DNA of 64,000 nucleotides, taken from Tanytarsus gracilentus (taxonomy: Eukaryota; Arthropoda; Insecta; Diptera; Chironomidae). The stretch's first letter is position 1; every line of letters starts with the position of its first letter. Under the pieces are notes generated by a model that saw only the letters and a program-made list of their open reading frames with translations, ran no database searches and had not been told where the DNA came from. Both the position numbers and the translations under genes were made by a program. Location of the stretch: positions 1 to 64,000 of the forward strand of contig JAXRKN010000038.1 in NCBI GenBank assembly GCA_038502055.1. Reading direction: 5' to 3'. Shown in pieces: positions 1 through 11,365 of the stretch.

Positions 1-359
1 GTATTAAATGAAAATCTTTGTTTTAATTTGTTTTAACTTTCACAGCATGCAGCAGACTCGTTGAGATATTTTCTTTATTTTTTTAATATTATTGCGAATA
101 AATAATTGTATGATGACCGTAAATCATCAACAACTCAACTTATTTGCAACATGTGTGTTGAAAAAAAAATTAAAAAGTTTCTCCTTCAACTGATGATCAC
201 ATCTCATTACTTACGACAGGTTGGTATGCCACAAAGCGGATAATTTTCAGAGCTGGAATTTTCTAGAAAATTAATAAACTTCTTTTTCAGGATTTCAATT
301 TAAATATTTTTCCATTTTTTATTCAACATAAAAATAAAACTTAAAGATTTAATCAGCAA

Positions 360-3300
360 TTAGCAATTGTAGCATTTGACTAAACCGACCTCGTCGCAGT
401 TCATGCATTTGAGCGCCATAAATTCGGCGGTAAAGTGATTTCGATGAATGGACTTTTTTGAACCTCCACACGAGGGACATGGCAACATCTTGTATCCGCC
501 GCACAATTTGCAAGTCACAAGCGAGTCTCGACACTAAATTAATTTGTTTTAATTATTATAGGAAGTTTTTTGAGCTGGAACTAAGAAATTATCTGGAATA
601 AATTTTACCTTGTACGGTCTCAACATTGCTCTAAGTTCGCCAGTTTCATTGAGGCGTTCCACGTGATCAGCATTCTGTGAAGAAAAAGTGATAAGTAAGA
701 AATTTAGTGATGAACTAAATTTAAGTGGTAATGACTCAATTTTGCGGTTACATCATGTGCCACATAAAAGCGCAATGCTGAATGCACTTGCAATTACAAA
801 ATGTCTGTTGCTAATTGCCCTGCAGCCTGCAAGTTAATTGCAAAAATGACTTTGTAATAATTCTCTTTTTTTGGCACGACAAACACACACGCAACTGACT
901 TACCCCAACATATTGTCCATCGACAAACAATTGAGGAACTTCAATGTCATCGCTCTGCATTCGTTGTCGAATGTCTTGCTGATGTGCGTAGCTCATGAAA
1001 ACGTCTCGATCCTCGAATTTTACCATGAGTGTCCGGAGGATTTGCTTCATCGCCTGACATTTCGCATATGTCGAACGCACAACGCCCATGCTCGTTGTGT
1101 AGAGCACAATTTTGCCGCCGTCTTTCTCTTTGTAGTTCTGTTCAAAAAAAACATTTGTTATGTCATAAAACAGAGTAATAATAAGAAGAATTGAGTGTGT
1201 AACATGAAGGTGGTCTTAGCCGGTCTATATATTCTGCTGCTGCTGCTGATGGTGCAAAGAGATGAAATCGCGATCACCGGGTCATGGAATGCTCAATTAA
1301 TTTATTGAATACATTGTGCTGACTTATGTGATGCGATACAGTACGTAAACGGTAAAACTAGCTTTATGAGTAAGTGTGCAGACAGCACCCGATAAAAGTT
1401 CCAAAAAAAATTGGATACCGTTGTTCATATGTGTGGATCTTCGATTTTTTTGCTATCTTCTTGAGTTTTTAAAAAAATTAAAAATTCTAAGCTCAATACA
1501 TTGTTGTTGCTGCGTGCTTGCATGCCATGAAAAGCAAATTGTTGGCACTAAATGAAATTTAATTATTCTGCATGCGAACCAAATGAAAGTGAATTGGACA
1601 ATTTCGATTTCTTGTGAGCAATTTCAATTTTTTTTCTTGTGGCGACGATCGTTGAAAATTTTAATTAATTTTTCCTGCTGTTTTTTTTATTTTAACTAGA
1701 TGTACTTAATAATATATTATACATCTTTTTTGGCTTAAGAGATGAAATTAAAAATTTTATTTTAGACAACAACAATTTTAGCTCGCCGCTGCTGCTGCTG
1801 AGAGAGTTTAGCGAGATGGAAAGAGGAGAAAGCAGGTCAATTTGTTCTGCTCAGCTCCAAACTTGTTGCTTGTTACTTGTTGCCTCTCTGCCCGCATGCC
1901 TGCCTCTCTGCGCTCATATCGACCATCGAAATTGAATTTCTTTGTTTTCAGTTTCACTAATCACCGCATGCAACAATTTTATTGATGGATCATGACTCAA
2001 ATCTGATCTTGCAGCTCGATTGGAATTCTTTTTTGTTTTGCAGAAGCAAATTCATGAGAAAATTAGCCGCGGAACGAAGGCATTAAAAATTTTACTCAGT
2101 GACAAATGCTTCAGATAGCAAAATGAACAATTGAATAATTTGAGAAGACTCACATCACTTGCTGAGCCGAACTGAGCTTTGAATGATTAAAAATTTCCAA
2201 CTTCCGAGGTGGAAATGAAAATTTTTCTCGTGTGAGCTTCACCAATTTGAGTCGACAATGAACATCTTTATAATCGCACACTTAAAAGTGTTGAGATGTC
2301 GGCAGTAAATAATTGAAAGTGCGATATTAAAGGGAAATTTTTATTGCAGCACATGTGTGTGTGTGCACATGATTGAATTGAAATCTGCTTGCTTGCTGAA
2401 GGAAATTGTTTTCTCTTCATAATATAACAATTACATGCTGATTGTTAGACAGAACTGGACTTGTTGTGACTTCAATCAATCGCGAGCATGCAATTTTTCA
2501 TTCTGCAAAAAAAAGCTTTTCTTCCGATGGATGTAGAAATTGCATTTGATGCTGTCGAAGAGAGATAACGACACAATGACGGTACTCTAAAATGAGCACA
2601 AAGCGAGGAAACTTGAATAGTTGTGAGTAAGTGCGAGAGCGAAGCTAATGAATAACTTCTAGAAAAGAGACATAACTGTATCGCTCGCTTCTCACATATA
2701 TTTTGGTTTTTATCGTTTAATAGCACTTTTATTGTAGCCATAACTCGCACATTTATATCGGAAAATTAAAAAAATCGCATTTTAAAGAAGAAAAGAAGAA
2801 GAAGAGAAAAGCTCGAAATTGAATTAAGATATTAATTATAGACAATTATTTCTCTCTTTTTTTTGAATAATTGATTCATCATTTTCAATCCATTTCATTT
2901 CATCTTCTTCGCACTTTTGCTAACAATTTTAATTTTAAATTCAAGGCAATTTCTGAAGATGATTGAAGCAATTTTCAATTTCTACGAATAATTTCAACAT
3001 TTTTTCTGTCACAATTTTCATTTCTTGAATTTGCATATATATGTGGAGGAAATTCCCGTTGCAGATTTTTTATAGCTCACTTAATGCTGCCGATATATAA
3101 ATGCGAGGCTGACTAAGAATGTTCTTCATGTACACTCACACATACCTTAACGGTTGTTTGCTGCATCTGTTGCTGGAATGTTGCAATGCCGTTGCGGACT
3201 CGATTTTTAACACCGCGAATTGTGCCTTTGGAACTGCGAATGGTCGAAGTGCCGCTTCTCATCAAGTCCTTAATACCCGCAAAAATCTCCTCACTTTCAT

Positions 3301-4422
3301 CATGCACCGAAGTGTCGTCGAGATTTATCGATGAAAAATTTTCATTCATGTGAAACTTGTAAAATTTATCATCGTCATAAAATTCATTATCACTATTTCT
3401 ATTGTTCTTGCAGTCACTGCTGCTATTACTATCATTATTATTTCTACAAATCACAATGTCACTATAATTTAATTCATCTTCATCATCCATCAACTCATTT
3501 TCACTCCTAACTTCTTCTTCTTCTTCATCATCATCATCGTAATTGTCATCGTGACTAAATTTGATTGTCGATGTATTTGAATGATTCCGAATGTCGCGAA
3601 GAAGAGAAGTTGGCAGCACAAATGAGACACGTGTCGCGGGCGGAGGACTTTCATAGTCTTGACTGACTTTGCTGATTGTTCGAATGAGTTCCGGGGACAC
3701 GAGTTGATGATATTGCATCGAATCTGAAGATGAGGCACTCGATGCATCACTGCAGGTGCTCTCACTTAACTTCAACATTTCCATTTTAAGTTTGTAACTT
3801 TTGGGCGGCAGTGGCGGTGGTGATTCGGAAGTTCGACCATTTACTTCCACATCACTGCACGTTCCACTGTCACCACTACCACCGCAAGGCGAGCAATGAC
3901 CACTCAAAATTATTCGCCCGACATTTCCAATCATTTCCTTACTGGCATTACTATTGCACGTCACAACTCCATTGAGCACAACCAATTTTTGATCATCACT
4001 CAAATTTCCATCCTCATATCCATTATGACTGTCACTGTTCTCCTCTTCATGTCTTATTATCGTCACACTCTTATTATTTTTTTTACTTCCACAATTTACT
4101 CGTGACACCACCGACATTTTTCTATCGACTTCATCGAAATCTCCACTCGAGCTATTTTTTTCTTCTTTTTTATCCACGCAATTAATTTTATGACTTTTCA
4201 TTAACGAATCTCTTGGTGAAATTTCAATCTTTAAAATGTGCCGACGAGACGTGAATTTATTTTCATCCGATTCCAATGATGGCAGTTGAGAGACTAAACT
4301 TGCAGCTTGATCTTCAACATCATCATATGGAATTAAGATCTTGCTCTTATTGTTGCCGCTAATGTTTCGATATATGTTCGTTGCTGCATGCTCACGTGGG
4401 AATGTTTTAATGTGTTTGATTG
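360..4422 (-). CDS. Glutaredoxin domain-containing cysteine-rich protein (GRXCR family), 5' end unresolved
   Basis: Four coding exons are visible: 3146-4422 (upstream limit uncertain), 904-1137, 609-674 and 360-533, all joined in phase 0. The long first exon is low-complexity (Ser/Asp/Glu/Asn-rich) and ends in a conserved basic stretch (SKGTIRGVKNRVRNGIATF). Exon 2 encodes a glutaredoxin fold (VLYTTSMGVVRSTYAKC ... VPQLFVDGQYVG) without a CxxC active site, as is usual in this family. The last exon carries the cysteine-rich tail (CKLCGG, CPSCGG, CMNC, CYNC), which probably binds zinc. In vertebrates GRXCR1 acts in actin-based stereocilia; the insect role is unknown to me. No in-frame ATG precedes 4422 before a stop, so a 5' exon must lie upstream; a possible acceptor is at 4423. 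The family call is strong and the start is unknown. Confidence 0.85.
1138..3145 (-). other. Intron 1 of the GRXCR-like gene
   Basis: Two kilobases of AT-rich sequence between exon 1 (donor GTATGT at 3145) and exon 2 (acceptor CAG at 1138). Short GCTGCTGCTG runs occur near 1237 and 1788. I see no coding potential, RNA gene or mobile element. Confidence 0.6.
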
Positions 4423-4726
4423 CTTTAAATATTAAATTTAATAAATATATTTTAGATTATTTCCGTTTAATTGCAATCGCTGGATGAATCATTTTAAAAA
4501 GATTTTAAAAAATTTATGTAAGAATGAAAGCGGAGCTCTAATTTTTTTAAGACAACGCCGTTTGAGATGCAAAAAAACGGTATACCCACGAATGCATTCG
4601 AATGACTATTTTTCTTTTTCAGGCCTTATCAAACTCTTTATTGCTTATCAAATTCGATAATATTAGAAAGAAAAATTAGTTTGCGTTTAAACGTCAGTAC
4701 AGGTGTACACAGTTGAAAAATTAGTC

Positions 4727-5706
4727 ATGACATTAATTGTTACATTTAAATATTACATTAAATACATATTTTATATCATAGCGAGCTCATTTCTGGCATT
4801 ATGTTGCGTTCCTTTTTTAATTCTCAGGCCTCGAAATGCGAATAATTTAACGTAAGAAAATTGAATGAAAGGGTTTAATTTTAGTATTAACTCAAAGAAG
4901 TATTCAGATGGTGCAGTAAACTCCTTAAAATTATATCACCATGCTTGGGAATTAGATACGATTTGCGTGGAATGAAAAATCTCCAAAAAGATTACACCTG
5001 CATAATCGTTGCGAACCATCAATCTTCAATCGATATTTTGGGTGAGTAATGAAATAATTTCGTTATCACTTTTAATTTTTTTTTTCAAAAAAAACAGGCA
5101 TGTACGGTAAGATATGGCAATCAAAGGTTATCGACTCAATAATGACCCATTTTTGATACTTAGAAATTTGGCCTTTCATGGATAAAACGACTGTGGTAGC
5201 TCGAATGATGCTGCTTTTTACTGGACCATTTTTTGGATTTCCTGGATGGCTTGCCGGACTGATTTTTATAAATAAAGGCTCAAAAGATCGTGGAATTGGC
5301 AAAATTAATTCAACAATTGAATCGCTGAAAAAAAGTAGAACTAAACTTTGGATGTTTCCTGAGGGTAAACTTGACAAAGGTTAAAATTTATTTAAAACTA
5401 ATTTTATTTCAAGGATTTCGAAATCATTCTGGAAATCTCAGTGATTTTAAAAAAGGAGCATTTCATATGGCAGTTCAAGGACAGATTCCAATTATTCCCG
5501 TGGTTTTTAGTTCATACAATTCATTTTTAGATCCAAAAGAGCGAAAATTTGGTTCGGGTAAAATTATAATTGAGGCTTTAGAGGAGATTTCAACGACTGG
5601 ATTACAATCGAAGGATGTGAGCGTGCTAACAGCTAAAACACACGGTATTATGGTGGAAAAATTTAACAGTTTAAATTATGAAATTCAAAAACGAAAAGCT
5701 AAATAA
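4727..5706 (+). CDS. 1-acyl-sn-glycerol-3-phosphate acyltransferase (AGPAT/LPAAT), five exons including a 9-nt microexon
   Basis: Exons 4727-4851, 4908-5041, 5098-5106, 5164-5364 and 5414-5706 join to 253 residues in one frame. The enzyme acylates lysophosphatidic acid to phosphatidic acid in the ER membrane. An N-terminal hydrophobic segment is followed by LRPRNANNL, the catalytic HX4D box (NHQSSID, His79-Asp84), the LIFINK block, the FPEG block (residues 154-157) and IPIIPVVFSSY. Exon 3 is only GCATGTACG and encodes Met-Tyr plus the first base of Glu; without it the conserved ILGMYEIWP segment is broken. The canonical EGTR box reads EGFR here, and family proteins are usually longer at the C-terminus, so activity or specificity may differ. 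The gene converges on the SMC3-like gene, with the two stop codons 11 bp apart. Confidence 0.9.
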
Positions 5707-5717
5707 AATTGAAACGA

Positions 5718-8700
5718 CTAATTCGTATCCATTGGCTCTGTTTCGCAGCGATTTTCCTCAATTATTATAATTTGAACATATGTAGAAATTGTCTTAAGGA
5801 ACGAACGAATTTTGCTTTCCAGTGCTGGATTAAGATCTTCAAAGATTTTTGAGCTGACGATGATAAACTTAAAGATGGAAATGTAATTGATCATGTGAAG
5901 AATGAGCAATAACGCCTTAATTTGCTTGATATTCTCGAGACCAACCTTTGACTTTTGACCCGCATCCCACTTGTCAACAAAATCAAGAGACTTCAGACGC
6001 GTCATATCGAAGCAACTCCAACTGAATTTGTCCTCTTCAAGTTCCTCATTAATTTCTCCATGCGTGTAAAAGAAAAGCGACGACTGACTGAGATATTCGG
6101 AAAATATCAAATTGTATGAGACTTTAAAATGGTGAACGGTGTCACGCAGCATCTTGACCACGAGGAAATTCATCAATGGATAGGCTCGTTTCTTAACTTC
6201 CAGTGGGATGAAAACATCTTCATTCGCGAATTTAGGAACTTTATCGATCGATTCTTTTAGTTTGATGTAGCTCTCCGGCGTAAGATTATTCAATCGTAAA
6301 TGCTTCTCATTTTTTTCCTTGAAATAATCCGCATGAACTTCTGCTATCTTTTCGATCACGACATCATCAGATTCAACATTATATCTATTGAAAATCTCTC
6401 GCTTAGCTTTTGTAACTATATTTGTATTGATACTCGATTGCATGTCCTTCATTAGCGATTCGATGAGACGCTTTTGCGAGTAAATATAGCCAAATTGAGA
6501 ATTTAATTCTTGATCTTGCATCGAATTATTGGCGTTGGTCAAGTCAAAATTACTCTTATCAAGTAAGTCAATGGAAATTTGATACATTTGTTCAATGCTC
6601 GAATTTAGATTTTCGTGGAATTTGCGATAGAGCCTTTGCTTTTCTTTTAGTGCCTTCCCTTTTGTTTTATAGAAACCATCATTGACGTCTTCGAAGAGCG
6701 GTGGTGTATTCACCTGATGATTGCTGATGAAAGCTTGAAGAATTTTAATTGAAATTGCAGAATCTTCATTACTTAAAGAAGTGGCGCACCGTAGAGATTT
6801 TATATTTTCAATTTTTGCCAACTCATTTTGCAGTTCCTCTACATCCCAGCTATAAATGTCTGTTGCAAAAGAGTCCTTTAACATTTCAAATTGTTCGAGA
6901 TTTTGATTATTATTTATCAAGAGATTCTTATGTAAGAGGAGCATCGACCGCAAGACAGTATCAATGATTTTTCGTGATTTTCGTTTAGTTATTCGATCAT
7001 AAACGCTAATCGTTTCTTTTTTTAGCTCATCAAAAGCAGTTTCTCGAATATTTTCCTCAGTCTTGATCTTATCCAAAATCTTATTGCGTTGTTCCATCAG
7101 TGCATAGAAATCCTCAAGAACCTTAATTGGATTGGTTTTCAATTTTGACCAGATTGAATTTGCCAGTTGACTTTTGACTGCTGTGCTACCTTCGTGATAA
7201 ATTGTAGAAATAGTATCGTTATAGACAGTGACATTCCATTGGTCTGGCGTGTCATCATTCCACTCTTTTTCATCCGTCACTATGTACTTGCTCAAAATGT
7301 GAACTAATGCCGATTTCAGTGGTTCTTCTGTATCTTTTTTGATTAAAGTTATGGCTGTCATAGAGCTGTGCGAGTCGAGATCTTGATTTTTGGTAATATT
7401 TTCGACAAATTTATCAATTCCAATGAAAGTGCAGGAAGCATTCGCTTTGCACTCGTAGAATGTATAAGAAAAAGATTCAGCTGCTGCCGCAGTTTTGAAT
7501 AAAATTAGGTTTGTTGCAGCCATGAGTTGTGGCCATAGTTTACAGCTAAAGTTTGGTTCAACTGCGGAAGAATCGAGAAATTTAAAGAGCGGTCCGAGGT
7601 AATTTTCTCCGAGATATGGCTCAAATCTCGATAACTCTTCAATTGTTATCAAATCTCCCTTAAATTTCGTCGTCATTTGAGCATCAAATATAGTTTCTGT
7701 AATTCTCTCGAGTGTTTCCGCGACATTCGACCGATATTTAATGATTTCTTCCTCTGCCTTCAAGTAGTTAATTGTACACTTTTTCTCCACAGTCAAAAGA
7801 TATTCAATTTCATTCAAGAAAACTGTTGAATTTGAACTTTCAATTTTATCCTCAAGAGCTGTAATGTCATGTTCGATGGTGCGTTCATAATCGTTAGTAA
7901 TAATTTGAACATCCTTAGCCACTTCAATTAGACTACTAAACATCATGATATCTTCTTCTGTTTCAGAGTCTTTAAGCAGGAGCTTCCATCCTAATAGCTC
8001 AAGGCTATTATCGCAATCACTGAAATCAACATTTGTACTTTCATTTATATCTTCGAAAATGGAGAGAAAGTCTTCGAGATAAATTGATGGCGGTGTGTAT
8101 TGAGAGATCTCCGAAATTAATTTGTCTGCGTTATTTTGTACTTTTTCAACATGACCTCTCAGAACTCGAATATTAGCACGTTGCTGGCAGATTGATGTAA
8201 AATCTTTTTCCTTCTTGTGTCTCTCAAAATATTTTGCCTTAATTTGAGCATCTAGCGGATTAAGACAATCATCGAGATTGCCAATTTGATACACAAGTAA
8301 GACATTATGTCGTTCCTGTATGATATCGAGCAGTCCAAAGAAATAATTCTGCAAGGTGAGCTGAGTCTGAATGTCCTTATATAGCTTGGTTTTCTTGGGA
8401 AGAATTTGAACAACTTTATCAGCCAGATTGTTGTAGGTTCTTTTTAAGGCACGGCGCTTTATAACTCCTTTCTTACGTTCCATCATCTCGATGAGCTCCT
8501 CGCAAGCGATAATTTTCATCAGCATACTCCATAGGTCATCTCCGACGAGACATCCTAACTTTGAGACTTCAACATCGAGGAGCCGGTGAATAGAGATGGA
8601 CTCAATGCTAATAAAGCCGAGATTAACAACAGCCTCGTGAAACTCGCTCATGTGTGTTTTCTTGCTGTTGACAAGGAGTGTTTCTGGATGTTTGAGATTT

Positions 8701-9123
8701 CTCTTCAGAATGAGCTCATTTTTAAGCAACTAAAATTATTTATTAATTAATAGAATTTAAAGTTTGTTAATTAACTAATTTTACCCATTTATAATTGCTT
8801 TCTCTGTCAGTGTCACTCTGCCATAACTTAATTTCAACAAACGGCTCTTGTTTCGAAGCGGCATTGATGAATTCCTTGTAATTAAACTTATCGTCATAAG
8901 ACGGATCGAAGATAAGCGAAAAACCATAAATAAATTCCATGTCATCGATCGTGTTGACAAAATCTTCCTCATTTTCACTCAAATTATCGCCATGGAATTT
9001 AAATTCTCTCTTTTTAACATTCGTAGCGCTCAGAATTCCACTTAAAGTTATCTGTAAAAGAAAGAACAGTTAGTTATGGTTGATTTGATACAGTTTTTAA
9101 GCTCTCACACTTTCGATAAACAT
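5718..9123 (-). CDS. Highly diverged SMC3-like (cohesin-type SMC) protein with degenerate ATPase head
   Basis: Exons 9109-9123, 8785-9051 and 5718-8729 give 1097 residues. The order matches SMC3: head-N, coiled coil, hinge, coiled coil, head-C. The start MFIESITLSGI resembles SMC3 M(Y/H)IKQVIIQGF. FVEIKLW (76-82), the ELILKRN segment and the EFHEAVVNLGF segment match the SMC3 blocks YVEI, EVFLRR and NEVVNLLESAGF. Residues about 466-614 resemble the SMC3 hinge. Near the C-terminus DAGQKSKVGL (about 1016) corresponds to the ABC signature SGGQKSxVAL; GQKS is typical of SMC3, whereas SMC1 has GEKT. The Walker A GxxGxGKS is absent after the first strand, and the Walker B/D-loop FYLFDEIDxALD is replaced by FKFIIVSSKIF. 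ATP hydrolysis is therefore unlikely. The frame is intact over 3 kb, so it is not an obvious pseudogene. Homology was judged by eye, so the family call is probable rather than proven. Confidence 0.65.
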
Positions 9124-9534
9124 CTTAAATTTAATTTAATTTATAATTTTTTCGTTTTGCGCCAAAATTTTCGTAAACACGAAGGGTTTTCGTGCGCAGT
9201 CGGGATTGTTCGAAAAAATTATTAGATTAATTTGTTTAAACTTTTTTGATCGATATTTATTTATATATTTAAGATAGTTAAAGATTTTAACAAAGTTTAA
9301 ATAATTCTGCATTGGATTTCGCTTTCAAATCTGAACTCATTTAAATTTTATAAAATCTTAAATTTTCCCACTTTTTCTGAACTCGTCGCAAAAAAATTTT
9401 GTATTGAAAATTTCGCTACAAAATTTAATACTTTATGATTTTGCGTAATATTTGAAAAGAAATCAAACTAAATGAAAATCTAATTCGATTCATTGATAAC
9501 TCATAAGCAGCACGCAAGCGAAGGAGAGACAATT
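9124..9534. promoter_or_regulatory. Shared upstream region of two divergent genes
   Basis: This 411-bp AT-rich stretch separates the start codons of the SMC3-like gene (minus) and the ZAD gene (plus), so it must hold both 5' UTRs and promoters. I see no clear TATA or other motif beyond general AT-richness. Confidence 0.4.
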
Positions 9535-11058
9535 ATGACATTCGATTACAATAAAATCTGCAGGTAAATAAATTCAAGTGTTGATTAATTTGCGATGCGA
9601 TGTACATTTTTACCTTTTTCTAGACTCTGTCTGAACTCATCGAATACCTATTTGATGAATGTATTTAATTCTGAATACAACATTGTCGAAAAGATTTCGG
9701 AATTGGTCGCTCTGGAGGTAAAAAATTAGCCATGAAATTGTCACAATTCTTCTTCTTATTATTGTCCCTTTCTCATCGTCATCAATGATGTTAAATTTCA
9801 GGTTTTTCAACATGATCCTTTCCCGAAAGTGATCTGCACGGACTGTTACTCTAATTTGGTGATTTTTAGCGAATTCAAAAAGATTTGTCGCAATGCTGAC
9901 GATTTGTTGCGAAAGTATCAGATTAATAAAGCCGATTCGCCTGAAATAGACACGACACACAGCACGAAGGGAAATGGCAAGTGTAAGTCCATCCGGAATT
10001 CCGACGATATGGCTCAGCGAATTCAAGAAACGGCCTATAAGAAGAGCTTGACATTTGTGGAAAATATGAAGAGTTTTTATTTTCTTTTGAATCAAATCGA
10101 GGACTTGGAAAATGGCAGTGGACAGGCGATAATTAAGAATGAAATTTCGACTGAATCGCTCATTCCAACGGTCGAAATAAACATAAAGAATGAAGTGATT
10201 TATCCCAATGAGGAAGATCAAATGATTTCGATGGGCAGTGTCATACAACAAAATCCGGAAGCGAGTGGCGAGCCGAAACGGAAGAAGCGTAAAAATAATA
10301 AGAGAAAACCTGTGAATGGTCAAACAATGGAAATCGATGAGACTGGTAATATTGTAGCGAGACAAATTTCTATTACTACTTCCGATCAGCAGCAGCAGCA
10401 GCAACAACATCTTCAACAACAGCAGCAGCAGCAACAACAGAGTCATCAGAACATCCATATTTCGACTCAAAACGATAATGAAATGGCACTAATGTTGACG
10501 GTTAAGTCTGTCGATCAAGATCACGTCGAACATCAGCAATCAATGCAGCAACCTGCTCAAATTCAAATTCATTCGAGTTAGTTCAATTAAATATGTTAAG
10601 TAAACTTTTTATAAATTTGATTTTTAGATCACGCTTTGCCATCAATTTCTCATCACCCCTCATCATCAACATCATCAACGGTGACCACTTCACCGCAAAC
10701 AATCACCTTCTTATTTCCCTTTTCGGCATCGTCAAGCAACACTGGCGCACCGAATGAACATCATTATCAGCAAGTAACTCTGCCTCAATCGAGCGTTTCT
10801 CAAATTGTCACGACCATACAGCCGCCCGCTAATCAGCAATTTCCGGCATTTAATCATAAGAAATACTTTGATTCAGAGTTTTTAAAGCACATGATTCAAC
10901 ATAATAATGCTGTGCCATTGTCGACGTCGCCACCGCAGCTTTCTGCCGCAACTCCTACCATTCAAAAGGTGTCTACAATTATTGAACGTGATCGGAATTC
11001 GACTGACATGTCATCAATTCCAACGGACCTATCGTCAAGTACTACTCAATATAAATAA
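9535..11058 (+). CDS. ZAD-domain (zinc-finger-associated domain) protein without C2H2 fingers
   Basis: Exons 9535-9563, 9624-9717, 9802-10576 and 10628-11058 give 442 residues. The N-terminus is a ZAD, the insect dimerisation/zinc-binding module: CRLCL, then about 45 residues, then CTDCYSNL, ending in the helical EFKKICRNADDLLRKYQ. Most ZAD proteins carry a C-terminal array of C2H2 fingers and bind DNA; none is visible here. Instead there is a basic nuclear-localisation-like cluster (KRKKRKNNKRK), a poly-Gln tract (about 10386-10440) and a Ser/Thr/Gln/His-rich tail. The last intron (10577-10627) is 51 nt and begins GTTAGT; skipping its removal would end the protein at a TAG near 10581, giving a shorter isoform. 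The role is probably chromatin- or transcription-related, by inference from the domain. Confidence 0.8.
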
Positions 11059-11365
11059 GTTATTTAAATAATTTCAATCGCGATATAATCGGGATGAATG
11101 TAACTCGTTAGGATATAAAATTTTATTCCATTTATTTTGTTTGTGTTTTAAAAATTAAAAGAGAAAAAAAGTTTATCTATGATTATTATCGAGCAAAGCT
11201 CACACACACATATTATATTAAAACTTAAAGTAAAAATTTGGTTTGTAAAAAGATGATTTAAAACATGTGAACAAAAATAAGAATAGTATTAAATACTTAC
11301 TATACTATTTAGCTATTTAGGAAGTTAAAATTGCTTCAATAAAAAGCTCTTAAATAATATTTTAA
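11059..11365. other. Convergent 3' regions of the ZAD gene and its minus-strand neighbour
   Basis: AT-rich sequence with AATAAA-type signals (for example near 11338) between two convergent stop codons. No coding potential is visible. Confidence 0.5.

Noticed and set aside
9637..10470. 277-residue minus-strand frame opposite the ZAD gene
   Set aside because: It reads antisense through the Gln tract (poly-Leu) and has no splice or homology support. The plus-strand ZAD frame explains the region.
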